Below the pieces are notes generated by a model that had not been told where the DNA came from, ran no database searches, and was given only the letters and a program-made list of their open reading frames with translations. From assembly GCF_001434815.1 (NCBI RefSeq), contig NZ_AZDU01000012.1, forward strand, positions 1 through 43,436: DNA of 43,436 nt, read 5' to 3'. Position 1 is the first letter of the stretch; every line of letters begins with the position of its first letter. The position numbers and the translations under genes were made by a program. This DNA is from Lactobacillus equicursoris DSM 19284 = JCM 14600 = CIP 110162. Its GTDB lineage: Bacteria > Bacillota > Bacilli > Lactobacillales > Lactobacillaceae. Positions 7,244 through 16,596 of the stretch are shown here, one piece after another.

Positions 7244-7903
7244 ATGCGTTTAAAGAACAAGCCATGGGCAAATGACCTCGTTGACCAGCACCCAGAAAGT
7301 GCCTTAGACCGGCCAGACCCAAGCGAAAAGATTGACTGGGCAGCCCGCTTTGGCAATGACCACCCGATTGAAATTGAAATCGGCTCAGGCAAGGGCCAAT
7401 TTATCACCACCCTGGCTAAGCACCACCCGGAAACCAACTTTGTGGCCATGGAAATCCAAAAGACCGCAGCCGGCATTATCTTGAAAAAGAAGCTGGATGA
7501 GGGCTTAGACAACCTGCAAATCCTCTGCGCTGATGCGGCTAACCTGGTAGCCTACTTTGGTGAAAATTCCACCAGCAAGATCTACCTGAACTTCTCTGAT
7601 CCCTGGCCAAAGACCCGCCACGAAAAGCGGCGTTTGACTTACAAGAGTTTTTTGGCAGAATACCAAAAGGTCTTGACCGCAGATGGCATGATTGAGTTCA
7701 AGACTGACAACTCTGGACTTTATGCTTATTCCGTCCAAAGCATGAACAACTACGGGATGCATTTTGACTTTGTCTCCGTTGACCTCCACCATGAAAAAGA
7801 AGAAATCGTGGAAGCTAACGTGGAAACCGAATATGAGCACAAGTTTGCATCTAAGGGGCAGCCAATCTACTGTCTGCACGCTCAATTTTTGCCCAAAAAT
7901 TAG
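7244..7903 (+). CDS. trmB: tRNA (guanine-N7-)-methyltransferase
   Basis: It uses S-adenosylmethionine to methylate G46 in the variable loop of tRNAs. The protein has 219 residues. EIEIGSGKGQF (43-53) is the SAM-binding motif, and NFSDPWPKTRHEKRR (116-130) is the TrmB signature with the catalytic/tRNA-binding residues. AGAGAAGAA lies before the ATG. It follows ecsB closely, an order common in lactobacilli. Confidence 0.96.
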   Translation: MRLKNKPWANDLVDQHPESALDRPDPSEKIDWAARFGNDHPIEIEIGSGKGQFITTLAKHHPETNFVAMEIQKTAAGIILKKKLDEGLDNLQILCADAANLVAYFGENSTSKIYLNFSDPWPKTRHEKRRLTYKSFLAEYQKVLTADGMIEFKTDNSGLYAYSVQSMNNYGMHFDFVSVDLHHEKEEIVEANVETEYEHKFASKGQPIYCLHAQFLPKN

Positions 7904-7990
7904 TCGAAGACAAAAGACTTGCTTTTCTAGGAGAATCAGTTAGAATACTAGTAAGCAGTTTTCTTATTAAAAGTAAGTAGGAGGAAACCT

Positions 7991-8311
7991 ATGGAAGATT
8001 ACAAGGTAGTAGACCAGGCCAAGCTGGCCGACTTAGTTAAAGCAGGCCGCACGGTCGTAGAATTTTCAGCAGACTGGTGCCCAGACTGCCGCTTCCTCGA
8101 TCCAGCCATGCCAAGCATTGAAGCTGACTTTGCAGACAGCAAGTTCATCAAGGTTGACCGCGATGGCTCTATTGACCTCTGCAAAGAAATGAATATTATG
8201 GGAATTCCTTCATTTGTTGTCTACCAAGATGGCCAAGAAATTGGTAGACTAGTTAATGGAGACCGCAAAACGAAGCAGGAAGTCGAAGCTTTTTTACGGT
8301 TAGTTGACTAG
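7991..8311 (+). CDS. Thioredoxin-like protein with CPDC active site
   Basis: This 106-residue cytosolic protein has a thioredoxin fold. EFSADWCPDCRFLDP puts the redox pair at C30 and C33, and the cis-proline segment is MGIPSF. CPDC rather than CGPC suggests a specialised or less oxidising redox potential, so it is probably not the main TrxA. AGGAGG is well placed before the ATG. ytpR starts 22 nt downstream, so the two are likely one transcript. Confidence 0.9.
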   Translation: MEDYKVVDQAKLADLVKAGRTVVEFSADWCPDCRFLDPAMPSIEADFADSKFIKVDRDGSIDLCKEMNIMGIPSFVVYQDGQEIGRLVNGDRKTKQEVEAFLRLVD

Positions 8312-8333
8312 ATAAAGAAGGGACCCTGATCTA

Positions 8334-8981
8334 ATGATCACTAGCATTAATAAAGTAAGTTATCCTAACACCTTGATCGTCATCCTGGCTCAAGGCGAAG
8401 GCGAAAGCAAGTTTGAAGAAAAGGCTGATGTTACCCGCGTTACTGACGAAAAGGGCAAGCTGACCGGCTTCAACTTCTTTAACGTAAACGAAGTTTTGGA
8501 CTACGACAAGCTGCCAAACGGCCAAGTTAAGCTTGACGCCGAACAAGTAGCTGCCTTGAACAAGAAGCTGGCAGAAGCCGGCTTTAGCGACAAGCTGGAA
8601 GTTGCCAAGCCAACCTTGGTTTATGGCTACGTTAAGAGCTGTGAAGTGCACCCAGACAGCGACCACTTGCACATCACCCAAATTGACGTGGGTGACGGCC
8701 AAGACCACCAAATTGTCTGCGGCGCGCCTAACATCGCTGAAGGGCAAAAGGTGGTTGTCGCTTTGCCTGGCACCTTGATGCCAAACGGCGCACAGATTTG
8801 GCCAGGCGCCTTGCGCGGCGTTGAATCAGACGGCATGATCTGCTCAGCCCGGGAACTGGGCTTGGCCCACGCTCCGCAAAAGCGCGGCATCATGGTTGTG
8901 CCTGACACCTTTAAGGTTGGGGACGAATTCGAACCAACCAAGTGCGACGAATTGCTCGCTAGCGGCGTAATTACGCTCTAA
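8334..8981 (+). CDS. ytpR: YtpR-family tRNA-binding domain protein
   Basis: The protein has 215 residues. The N-terminal ~90 residues match the DUF4479-type region. The C-terminal ~110 residues form an EMAP-II/tRNA-binding OB fold like the N-terminal domain of PheT (VYGYVKSCEVHPDSDHLHITQIDVG, then IVCGAPNI, then GVESDGMICSARELG). Its exact role is unknown. It probably shares a transcript with the thioredoxin-like gene and ends at the terminator at 8995-9025. Confidence 0.9.
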   Translation: MITSINKVSYPNTLIVILAQGEGESKFEEKADVTRVTDEKGKLTGFNFFNVNEVLDYDKLPNGQVKLDAEQVAALNKKLAEAGFSDKLEVAKPTLVYGYVKSCEVHPDSDHLHITQIDVGDGQDHQIVCGAPNIAEGQKVVVALPGTLMPNGAQIWPGALRGVESDGMICSARELGLAHAPQKRGIMVVPDTFKVGDEFEPTKCDELLASGVITL

Positions 8982-8994
8982 TTAGGATATCGAG

Positions 8995-9025
8995 AACCCA
9001 GCATCGGCATGGTGCTGGGTTTTTC
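8995..9025 (+). terminator. Intrinsic terminator of ytpR
   Basis: AACCCAGCA / TGCTGGGTT stem with loop TCGGCATGG, followed by TTTCTTTT. Confidence 0.85.
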
Positions 9026-9075
9026 TTTTGGCAAAAATGCTAGGGAAGGATCGACAATCAAGGAAAAAATGAAAA

Positions 9076-9522
9076 ATGTCAAATACTGCCCTAACTGTAG
9101 TCAAGCAGGTCGATTGGATCATGGCGGCCTTGGTTAACCCAGATGAAGATGCCACCCGCTACATTAGCGGTCAACCATGAGAATCTGGCGCCACTGTAGA
9201 AGTTCCACAAGGAGCGGCAGACCGCTTTGTCGGCGGCAGATCAAACAGTGGCTACCAGCAGATTAAGTTGGAAAACAACCGGTGGGATGAGTCCGATAAG
9301 ATCTTGTGCTACTCGCAAACGGTGACTATGTCAGCTGTTTATCTGCTGAGCGACACGGAGAGTCAGGTGATCTACCGAATTGACTATACCTTCATTCATG
9401 AAAGTGATGTCCACGAGAAAATTTTTGAATATAGTGGCGTGGTTGAAAAGTCTGACAGTGAGTACCTAATCCAGTCTTTGGGCGGTGCTAAGAAGATTTC
9501 TGATACCACGACGGATGATTAA
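9076..9522 (+). pseudogene. Nonsense-interrupted gene of unknown function
   Basis: One frame runs from the ATG at 9076 (AAGGA upstream) to the TAA at 9520-9522 with a single in-frame TGA at 9178-9180. Reading through would give 148 residues: MSNTALTVVKQVDWIM... before the stop and ESGATVEVPQGAADRF... after it. The downstream part could be re-initiated from 9268 to give 84 residues, but no good ribosome site is seen there. No domain is recognised. A TGA replacing a TGG or CGA codon is the simplest explanation. It may be a real pseudogene or, less likely, two small genes. Confidence 0.5.
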
Positions 9523-9552
9523 ATGTAGTGGATTTTTGATTCATTAGTATAT

Positions 9553-10300
9553 ACTTAAACTTCCCACACCAAAAAGAACTATAAAGCCTTGAAAACTCAA
9601 TAGTTTGGCCAGTAAATATTCAATTAAACTGCTAGTGATGGCGACAATGCCTCCTGCATGTACTTCGGGAGGCGGGAAATGAAAGCATTGGTAAATCTTT
9701 CTGTCTGCTCTTCGGTCGGTTGGAAGATTTCTTTCACGCTCTCGAACATGGCTTCCACCAGGATCTGGAGAGAGTGATGAAAAGTGATGTCCGCAAGCTC
9801 GTCTATCATGCAGTAAAAAAGCTCGCCTATTGTCCTGTCATCTTCGTCATCTCGTTTGGAAACTGACATGAACATATAGCGCAGAAAGACAAAAGCCGTA
9901 TGAGCTGTCAGTGCATCATATGAGAGGCCATGGTATTCAGTGCCTAACTTCAAGAAGCTCTTACAGGTCTTGAAGAAGACCTCGATATTCCATCTTTTGC
10001 CTTAAATTCTGATGATCTTATTTTCATCGATGTCCATGTTTGTGCAGATAAGAGTAATCCTTACGGTTGGCACGATTTCTTACGCAGACTATTCTGGCAT
10101 TAACCTGAGCGCCATCGCAATTTGGTGTTCGTTTTCAGTATTGAATGATGGTAAACTAGACATAGCACAAGCCGTTCGTTTGATATTGATTATGTTGTTG
10201 TCAAATTATATCAAGCAAACAAAGGCCTTGTGCTTTTTTATAGGCTAAACTATTGAGTTATCAAGGCTTCATAGTTCTTTTTGGTGTGGGAAGTTTAAGT
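9553..10300 (-). mobile_element. IS4-type insertion sequence remnant
   Basis: The ends are long terminal inverted repeats: 9553-9606 and 10247-10300 are inverted copies over 54 bp with two mismatches, outer end ACTTAAACTTCCCACACC. The interior (about 640 bp) is too short for an intact IS4-family element and carries a broken transposase (9624-10163). No clear target-site duplication is visible. The same outer end recurs alone at 18026-18047. The element is probably immobile by itself, though its ends could be used by a related active copy. Confidence 0.85.
9624..10163 (-). pseudogene. IS4-family transposase, internally deleted and disrupted
   Basis: An ATG at 10163 opens MSSLPSFNTENE..., probably the original N terminus; most of the middle is missing. 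The C-terminal part then appears in two frames: VNARIVCVRNRANRKD, and after a frameshift ITLICTNMDIDENKIIRI, a stop, then GKRWNIEVFFKTCK. The last segment is the IS4 YREK signature (Y-x2-R-x3-E-x6-K) with the Tyr codon changed to TAA. The remaining ~109 residues to 9624 are the usual transposase C terminus. It is clearly non-functional. Confidence 0.8.
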
Positions 10301-10600
10301 TTATAAATGAAAAATTTTAATGTAAATCTAACTTTAAAAGCTATAACAAAAAATTGGTAATATTCTTTTTTAAAATGAAAGAACAGAAAGAACTATATTC
10401 AAATAGGGATCGTGTTATTATAATTAAAAAGATAACGCTATGTCACGACTTGAACAATTCAACTTTAAGTTAGTATTTTGTAGATTTTTAACTTTTTAAC
10501 ACGTTATTTTCTCGCATATTGCTGAAATAATGTGCTTTTTATTTTTTAGCATTCGGAAATTGCTTCTTAGCAGTTTTGCTTAAAATTCCACCAAAAAGTC
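10301..10600. other. A/T-rich intergenic stretch upstream of prtB
   Basis: I see no gene here. Composition is much more A/T-rich than the flanking genes. A weak hairpin (about 10500-10534, CACGTTATTT / AAATAATGTG with one G-U pair) followed by a T-rich tract could act as a weak terminator or leader structure. Regulatory sites for prtB may lie here but none can be named. Confidence 0.4.
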
Positions 10601-10628
10601 TTAACTTTAATTTAGATTATGGTATAAT
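10601..10628 (+). promoter_or_regulatory. Probable prtB promoter
   Basis: An extended -10, TGGTATAAT (TATAAT at 10623-10628), is preceded at 16 bp by TTAACT, a poor -35. The extended TGn motif may compensate. It gives a leader of roughly 80 nt before the prtB start codon. Confidence 0.55.
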
Positions 10629-10712
10629 TATGAAATATTGGTGAGCCAGAGCTGTGTGATGATAGGCTTGCTAATAAAAATATTTATTTGTCTATAGGAG
10701 TTAAGGAAATAG

Positions 10713-13700
10713 ATGGAAAAGAAGAAATCCGCACGCCATTTGAACAAAGTGGCTGAATTAGCGGCAGCACTGCTCCTGTCAGCGAGTCCACTGGCGGGAA
10801 CTTTCCAGTCAGCCGCTTTTGTCCAAGCTGCCAGTCAAGAAACAGTTAGTCCACGGTCGGCTAGCCGGGAAGCACTGACCAAGTACTTGCAGCAAGAGCA
10901 GCGTTATAACGCTAAGAAGAGCTACAGCAAGTTCCAAGAGGCGGCTAAAGAGCAAAGACAGGCTTCTGGCCAAGCAGTTAGCAAGAAGAATGAGTCCTCG
11001 GTTCGGGTGATCGTCAGTCTGAATAAGTCAGCCGCATTTGATCACACCAGTAAGCCGACTGGATCAGCGGCCTCAGTTAAAAAGATTGAGCAGGCAAGCG
11101 ATCAAATCAAGGATGGTCAAGAAAAGGTGATCAAGCAGGTGGAAGAAATCACCGGTAACAAGGTCCGCCGGCAGTTCGGTTACTTGGTCAATGCCTTTTC
11201 CATCGATATGGACTTAGACGATATCGACAAGGTTAAGGATCTGCCACAGGTTAAGAACGTTACGCCTGTCAAGGTTTACCATCCAACCGATGAGAGTGCT
11301 GATCAAATGGCCCAAGTGCAAGACGTTTGGCAAGAACAAAAGCTCAAGGGCGAAGGTATGGTTATCTCGATCATTGATACCGGGATTGACTCCAGCCACC
11401 AGGACTTGAAATTGGACAGTGGCGTCAGCACCGCGTTGAGTAAGAGTGAGGTTGAAAGCGACAAGAGTAAGCTAGGTCACGGGAAGTATTACACGGAGAA
11501 GGTTCCATACGGCTACAACTACGCTGATAAGAACGACCAAATCGTGGACAATGGTTCTGGCGAAATGCATGGCCAGCACGTGGCCGGGATTGCTGGTGCC
11601 AATGGCCAAGTTAAAGGTGTTGCGCCGGATGCCCAGCTTTTGGCAATGAAGGTCTTCTCCAACAATGCCAAGAATTCTGGTGCCTATGATGATGACATCA
11701 TTTCAGCAATTGAAGACTCAGTTAAGCTGGGGGCCGACGTTATCAACATGAGTTTGGGCTCAGTTTCATCAGATGTCGATCCAAGTGATCCACAGCAACA
11801 AGCTGTGGCCAAGGCATCAGAGGCTGGCGTCATTAATGTTATCTCTGCTGGGAACTCAGGTGTTGCCGGGTCGACTGCAGATGGTAATCCGGTCAATAAT
11901 ACCGGGACAAGTGAACTCAGTACTGTTGGCGCTCCAGGGGTTACACCAGATGCTCTGACGGTGGCCTCTGCTGAAAACAGCAAGGTGACCACCGACACAG
12001 TTAAAGACGAACTCGGTGGGGTCAGCTTTAACTCAAATTCAGAATTAAAGGGTGCTGCGCAAGTAACAACCCAACTGGAAAGCAACTACTCAGTTTTAAC
12101 GAAGAAGCTTAAGCTTGTTGACATGGGCTTGGGCGGTGCAGATGACTATACTGCTGAAAAGAAAGCTGAGGTTAAGGGACAACTTGCAGTTGTTGAACGG
12201 GGATCTTACACCTTCTCAGAGAAAGTTGCCAATGCCAAGGCAGCTGGCGCGGCAGGGATTGTTATCTACAACAACCGGGATGACGGTATGGTATCAATGG
12301 CCTTAGATGACAAGACCTTCCCAACCTTGGGGATGTCTAAGGCAGATGGGGAAGTTCTGGCTAAAGCAGCAAAAGGAGGTAAGAGCATCAAGCTGAAGTT
12401 TGGTACTGCTTTGATCGATAACTCCAGCGCGGGAAAGATGAGTGACTTTACTAGCTGGGGACCAACGCCGGAACTCGACTTCAAGCCAGAAATCACTGCT
12501 CCAGGCGGGAAGATCTACTCGCTGGCCAACGACAACAAGTACCAGCAAATGAGTGGGACTTCAATGGCTTCACCATTTGTCGCAGGTTCAGAAGCATTAA
12601 TTTTACAAGGTATCAAGAAACAAGGTTTGAACCTGTCCGGGGAAGAATTAGTACAATTTGCTAAGAATTCAGCCATGAACACTTCCCACCCCGTCTATGA
12701 TACTGAACACACCAAGGAAATCATTTCACCTCGCCGGCAGGGAAGTGGGGAAATTAACGTTAAGGACGCCATCAACAATACGGTTGAGGTTAAGGCAGCC
12801 AACGGCAACGGGGCAGCAGCCTTGAAAGAAATTGGCCGGCAGACGACTTTTAAGATTACCTTGACCAATCATGGCAAGAAGGCTCAAACTTATGCGGTTG
12901 ACAATTATGGTGGCCCATACACCCAGGCAACCGATGCCAAGAATGGTGAAATCTATGACACCAAGATTGTTAAGGGGCAGCTGACTACTGAAACGCCTAA
13001 GGTGACGGTTCAGCCAGGCGAAAGCGTGGATGTAAGCTTTACCTTGACCTTGCCATACAGTTTCCAGCGGCAAAATTTTGTTGAAGGCTATGTTGGTTTT
13101 GAAGCAGAAGACCAGTCAACGCCAAACCTGGTTCTTCCATACATGGGCTTTTTCGGTAGCTACAGTCAAGCTAGTGTTAGCGCGCCAATGCTTTATGAAG
13201 GTGGCAATTCGAATCTAATCAACACGATTCAGTCCCTGGTTGGCGTCATGGCTTCTAACAACGATGACATTCTCGGCTATACTGGCTATGAAGGTGATGA
13301 TTACAGCAAGTATACTGATCCTGATCTGATCGCGATTTCACCAAATGGCGATGGCAGCCGGGACTACGCATATCCTGTTCTCTTCTTTGACCGAAACTAC
13401 AAGGAATACACGGAAACGATTACTGATGCTCAAGGAAACAAAGTTAAGAGTTTGGGTGTTGGTAAGGAGGGCACTAAAGATTACTACAGTTCTTCAAGCG
13501 GTAAGTGGACCAAGCACTCCCTGGACAAGTGGGATGGCACTGACGCTGACGGCCAAGTTGTTAAAGATGGGCAATACATCTACAAGGTTGAATTTACCCC
13601 AGCAACTGGCGGCAGCAAGCAGGAATTGAACATCCCTGTCAAGGTTGATACTAAGGCCCCAGAAGTGAGCGACTTGCAAGTCACTAAAGATGGCAAGCTG

Positions 13701-16502
13701 CGTTTGAAGGCTAAGGATTCCGGCAGTGGCCTTGACATGACAATGTTTGTTGCGGCAGTAAACGGTGAAAAGCAGAAGCTGGCACTGGCTCCGGTTAAGG
13801 GAGAAAGTGATGTTTACGAGTCAACGACTGCCTTGACTGGCCTTAAAGATGGCAAGAACCAAGTAAAAACTGTTTTGGCTGACTATGCCGGCAATGTTGG
13901 TTATGCTTCAACTTTCTCCAGTCAAAATGACCAAGATGACAGCAAGCTTCTTATCTTCAACCTCACTGATGGTCAAAAGGTCACCAGCCAAAGCCCGGCT
14001 TACGACCAAGAAAAAGAAACTTACACTGTAACTGGTACATACAAGAAGAAAACCAAGCTTAAGTTTAATGATGTCGAAGCAGAGACTGATGAAGATGGCT
14101 ACTTTGAAGTTAAGCTGCCAGTCAAAGATGGACAAAACCAGCTTTTGATCAAGGATGGGGACGAAACCCTTGAAGCAGTCAACTTTACGGTTAAGGCTGA
14201 GGGACCGAAGATCAGCGTTGACGAGGAAAATTCAGGCCGGATTTTGGCTAAGGATGATTCCTATACTTTATCCGGGACGGTATCTGGCCTTGGCGAAAGC
14301 GGCAAACTGGAACTGACAAACTTGTCTGACAAGAGCAAGACTAAGTTAACGGTTGACCAGGGCGGCAAGTTCTCACAAAAGGTTGACTTGAACTACAGTG
14401 ATAATCCTTTTGAACTGACGGCAACTGATGCGGATGGCAATGTTACAAAGAAGGACGTAACGATTTTCACCGCTAGAAGTTACACTTACAATAAGGATAT
14501 GCTGACTTTTGACAATGTCGCCAGTGATCTGACGGTTGTCGGCAAGAATACGCCAGGCTATGACGAGAAAGACAACAGTTTCACGGTTACTGGCAAGTTG
14601 GCATACCCAGTTGCCCGCTTCCAGTTAAACGGTGACGATGTCAAGTACGATCCAGATACGCTGAAGTTCAGCTACACGATCAAAGACTTAAAGAACGGCA
14701 ACCATTCATTGACTGCCTTGGTGCAAGATCCGCGGCTTAACGACGGCAAACCAGTCGTTAAATGGAGCTACAAGCTTTGGGTTGACTTAACAGCGCCAAG
14801 CCTGCAATTAGAAGGGATGACCTTAGGCGAGGATGGCCAGTTGGCTGTCTACACCAACAAGGATGTTTACGATCTTAAGGCAACGATCAATGACAACTTG
14901 AGCGGTTACAGCCTGCAAGTTGGCAGCGATACTGCTTACCAAGACAAGACTTACCAGGTGTTTAACGAAGACTTCTTTAAGAATAGGGATGCAGTCAAGG
15001 TCAGCTACCCGATCAAGGCTGAAAAAGACGGGTCCCGGAAGGTCAAGGTAACTTTGACTGATGGCAGTGACAACAAGACTGAACAAGACTTTACCCTGTA
15101 TAACCACCAGGCAGAGCTTGAGGCACCGGATGTTTCAGCATCAGAAAGCAAGAAGACCAATCAAGCTGTACAGCTGAAGGTCGAAAATCTGTCCGATGTA
15201 CAAAAGTCTGCTGGCAAGTTTAAGGCAGCTCACCTCTACTACTCAGTTGACGGCAAGACTTGGACCAAGCTGGACAAGGATACTGTACAGGTAGCTGAAA
15301 ATGGCAAGGTTGAGTTCAAGTACCAAGACGTTTACGGCAATGAGTCAAAGCTTACGACTTATGAAGTTAAGAACATTGTCAAGGAAGTCGCTGCTCAGCC
15401 AGAATTGAAGCTGACTCCTGATGGGGAAGGCAAGGTTAAGGCCGAGCTGACTTTTAACAAGAAGGATGTTGACAAGGGCTTCAACCACATCAAGTACAGC
15501 CTTGATGGTGGCAAGACCTGGACTGACTACAAGGATGCCTTTACGCTGACTCACAACGGAACTGTTGAATTCAAGAGCTATGACGACGCTGGCAATGAGA
15601 GTCAAGTATACACCAGCGTGGTCAAGGTAGAACGGAAGCTGCCCGCTCCAGAGTTGACTGGTACGGTTGAAGCAGACAAGAGTGTTGAGGTTAAGGCTGG
15701 CAACGTTGAACAGGCTGAAAAGGATGCTGACGGAAAAGTAACTTTGCTTTACTCAACTGATGGTAATGATTGGTCAAAGGTTGACGGCGAAGTTAAGCTG
15801 ACTGACAGCGGCCGGGCTATGTTCAAGTACCGCGACGGGGATGACAACGAATCTGCTGTTGTAGTTTACGAAGTCAAGAAGGTTGTCGAAGAACAGGCTG
15901 CAGAGTCTAAGCCGGAAAACAAGACCGACAGCAAGGCTGACACCAAGAGCGACTCCAAGTCCGACAGCAAGACTGAGACTAATAGTGAAGCCAAGTCAGA
16001 CAACAAGTCTTCTGTAAAGGATGATAAAAAGACTGAAAGCAAACCAACTTCAAAGAATGGCGCGAAGAAGACTAGTGCTAAGAAGAACAAGAAGGCTTCT
16101 AAGAAGGCAAGCAAAAAAGCAGTTAAGAAGACTAAGACTTATAAGAAGGTCAAGTTGACTAAGCTGACTAAAGTCTACAATAAGAAGTGTAAGGTAATTG
16201 GCAAGCTTAAGAAGAAGACTACTGTTAAGCTCTTAAGTAAGAAACAAAAGCTTCATGGCAAGTACTACTACCGGGTTGGCAAGAAAAGATATGTTTTGGC
16301 AAGCAGCCTGTCAAAGAAGACTAAGAAGGTTAAGCAAGTCCGCTTGCATAAGAACACCGAGGTCTACAATAAGAAGGGCAAGGTAGTTAGTCATCTGAAA
16401 AAGAAGCAGAAGGTTAAGCTTTTAAGCAAGAAGCAGAAGCTTCATGGTAAGTACTACTACCGAATTGGCAAAAACAGATACGTTAAGGCAAGCGTGCTGT
16501 GA
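10713..16502 (+). CDS. prtB: Cell-envelope proteinase PrtB (subtilisin family S8)
   Basis: This 1929-residue extracellular serine proteinase starts casein breakdown to feed peptide uptake. It has a signal peptide (~1-39), a propeptide to about 192, then a catalytic domain with Asp222 (IIDTGID), His286 (MHGQHVAG), oxyanion Asn381 (SAGNSG) and Ser617 (GTSMAS). Subtracting 192 gives D30 and H94, the numbering used for lactococcal PrtP. A PA-type insert lies around 440-570. Long Fn3-like beta regions follow, several with a YYSVDGKTW-like motif. The C terminus is a Ser/Asp/Lys linker, then two ~55-residue SLAP-like repeats (about 1812-1866 and 1874-1929, both with KKQKLHGKYYYR). There is no LPXTG sorting signal, so attachment is probably by charge interaction with wall polymers. 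No stop or frameshift was seen. AAGGAAATAG precedes the ATG. Confidence 0.97.
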   Translation: MEKKKSARHLNKVAELAAALLLSASPLAGTFQSAAFVQAASQETVSPRSASREALTKYLQQEQRYNAKKSYSKFQEAAKEQRQASGQAVSKKNESSVRVIVSLNKSAAFDHTSKPTGSAASVKKIEQASDQIKDGQEKVIKQVEEITGNKVRRQFGYLVNAFSIDMDLDDIDKVKDLPQVKNVTPVKVYHPTDESADQMAQVQDVWQEQKLKGEGMVISIIDTGIDSSHQDLKLDSGVSTALSKSEVESDKSKLGHGKYYTEKVPYGYNYADKNDQIVDNGSGEMHGQHVAGIAGANGQVKGVAPDAQLLAMKVFSNNAKNSGAYDDDIISAIEDSVKLGADVINMSLGSVSSDVDPSDPQQQAVAKASEAGVINVISAGNSGVAGSTADGNPVNNTGTSELSTVGAPGVTPDALTVASAENSKVTTDTVKDELGGVSFNSNSELKGAAQVTTQLESNYSVLTKKLKLVDMGLGGADDYTAEKKAEVKGQLAVVERGSYTFSEKVANAKAAGAAGIVIYNNRDDGMVSMALDDKTFPTLGMSKADGEVLAKAAKGGKSIKLKFGTALIDNSSAGKMSDFTSWGPTPELDFKPEITAPGGKIYSLANDNKYQQMSGTSMASPFVAGSEALILQGIKKQGLNLSGEELVQFAKNSAMNTSHPVYDTEHTKEIISPRRQGSGEINVKDAINNTVEVKAANGNGAAALKEIGRQTTFKITLTNHGKKAQTYAVDNYGGPYTQATDAKNGEIYDTKIVKGQLTTETPKVTVQPGESVDVSFTLTLPYSFQRQNFVEGYVGFEAEDQSTPNLVLPYMGFFGSYSQASVSAPMLYEGGNSNLINTIQSLVGVMASNNDDILGYTGYEGDDYSKYTDPDLIAISPNGDGSRDYAYPVLFFDRNYKEYTETITDAQGNKVKSLGVGKEGTKDYYSSSSGKWTKHSLDKWDGTDADGQVVKDGQYIYKVEFTPATGGSKQELNIPVKVDTKAPEVSDLQVTKDGKLRLKAKDSGSGLDMTMFVAAVNGEKQKLALAPVKGESDVYESTTALTGLKDGKNQVKTVLADYAGNVGYASTFSSQNDQDDSKLLIFNLTDGQKVTSQSPAYDQEKETYTVTGTYKKKTKLKFNDVEAETDEDGYFEVKLPVKDGQNQLLIKDGDETLEAVNFTVKAEGPKISVDEENSGRILAKDDSYTLSGTVSGLGESGKLELTNLSDKSKTKLTVDQGGKFSQKVDLNYSDNPFELTATDADGNVTKKDVTIFTARSYTYNKDMLTFDNVASDLTVVGKNTPGYDEKDNSFTVTGKLAYPVARFQLNGDDVKYDPDTLKFSYTIKDLKNGNHSLTALVQDPRLNDGKPVVKWSYKLWVDLTAPSLQLEGMTLGEDGQLAVYTNKDVYDLKATINDNLSGYSLQVGSDTAYQDKTYQVFNEDFFKNRDAVKVSYPIKAEKDGSRKVKVTLTDGSDNKTEQDFTLYNHQAELEAPDVSASESKKTNQAVQLKVENLSDVQKSAGKFKAAHLYYSVDGKTWTKLDKDTVQVAENGKVEFKYQDVYGNESKLTTYEVKNIVKEVAAQPELKLTPDGEGKVKAELTFNKKDVDKGFNHIKYSLDGGKTWTDYKDAFTLTHNGTVEFKSYDDAGNESQVYTSVVKVERKLPAPELTGTVEADKSVEVKAGNVEQAEKDADGKVTLLYSTDGNDWSKVDGEVKLTDSGRAMFKYRDGDDNESAVVVYEVKKVVEEQAAESKPENKTDSKADTKSDSKSDSKTETNSEAKSDNKSSVKDDKKTESKPTSKNGAKKTSAKKNKKASKKASKKAVKKTKTYKKVKLTKLTKVYNKKCKVIGKLKKKTTVKLLSKKQKLHGKYYYRVGKKRYVLASSLSKKTKKVKQVRLHKNTEVYNKKGKVVSHLKKKQKVKLLSKKQKLHGKYYYRIGKNRYVKASVL

Positions 16503-16512
16503 TTAGAGGGAG

Positions 16513-16539
16513 ACAGGTTCCGAAAGGAACCTGTTTTTC
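16513..16539 (+). terminator. Intrinsic terminator of prtB
   Basis: ACAGGTTCC-GAAA-GGAACCTGT followed by a T run; a 9-bp stem with a GAAA tetraloop. Confidence 0.9.
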
Positions 16540-16596
16540 TGTGCTAAACTGAAGCTAGTAAAAGCGGTTAGAAATTTTTTCTGTGAGGTGACAAAA

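Noticed and set aside
9069-9137. Short frame with a KYCPNC zinc-ribbon-like start
   Set aside because: Only 22 codons long, overlapping the better-supported frame from 9076; the CxxC is probably chance.
10012-10248. 78-codon plus-strand ORF inside the IS remnant
   Set aside because: It is antisense to the transposase remains and has no family resemblance or ribosome site.
11684-16114. Several antisense ORFs over prtB
   Set aside because: They are shadows of the strongly biased codons of prtB; none has an initiation region or a recognisable domain.
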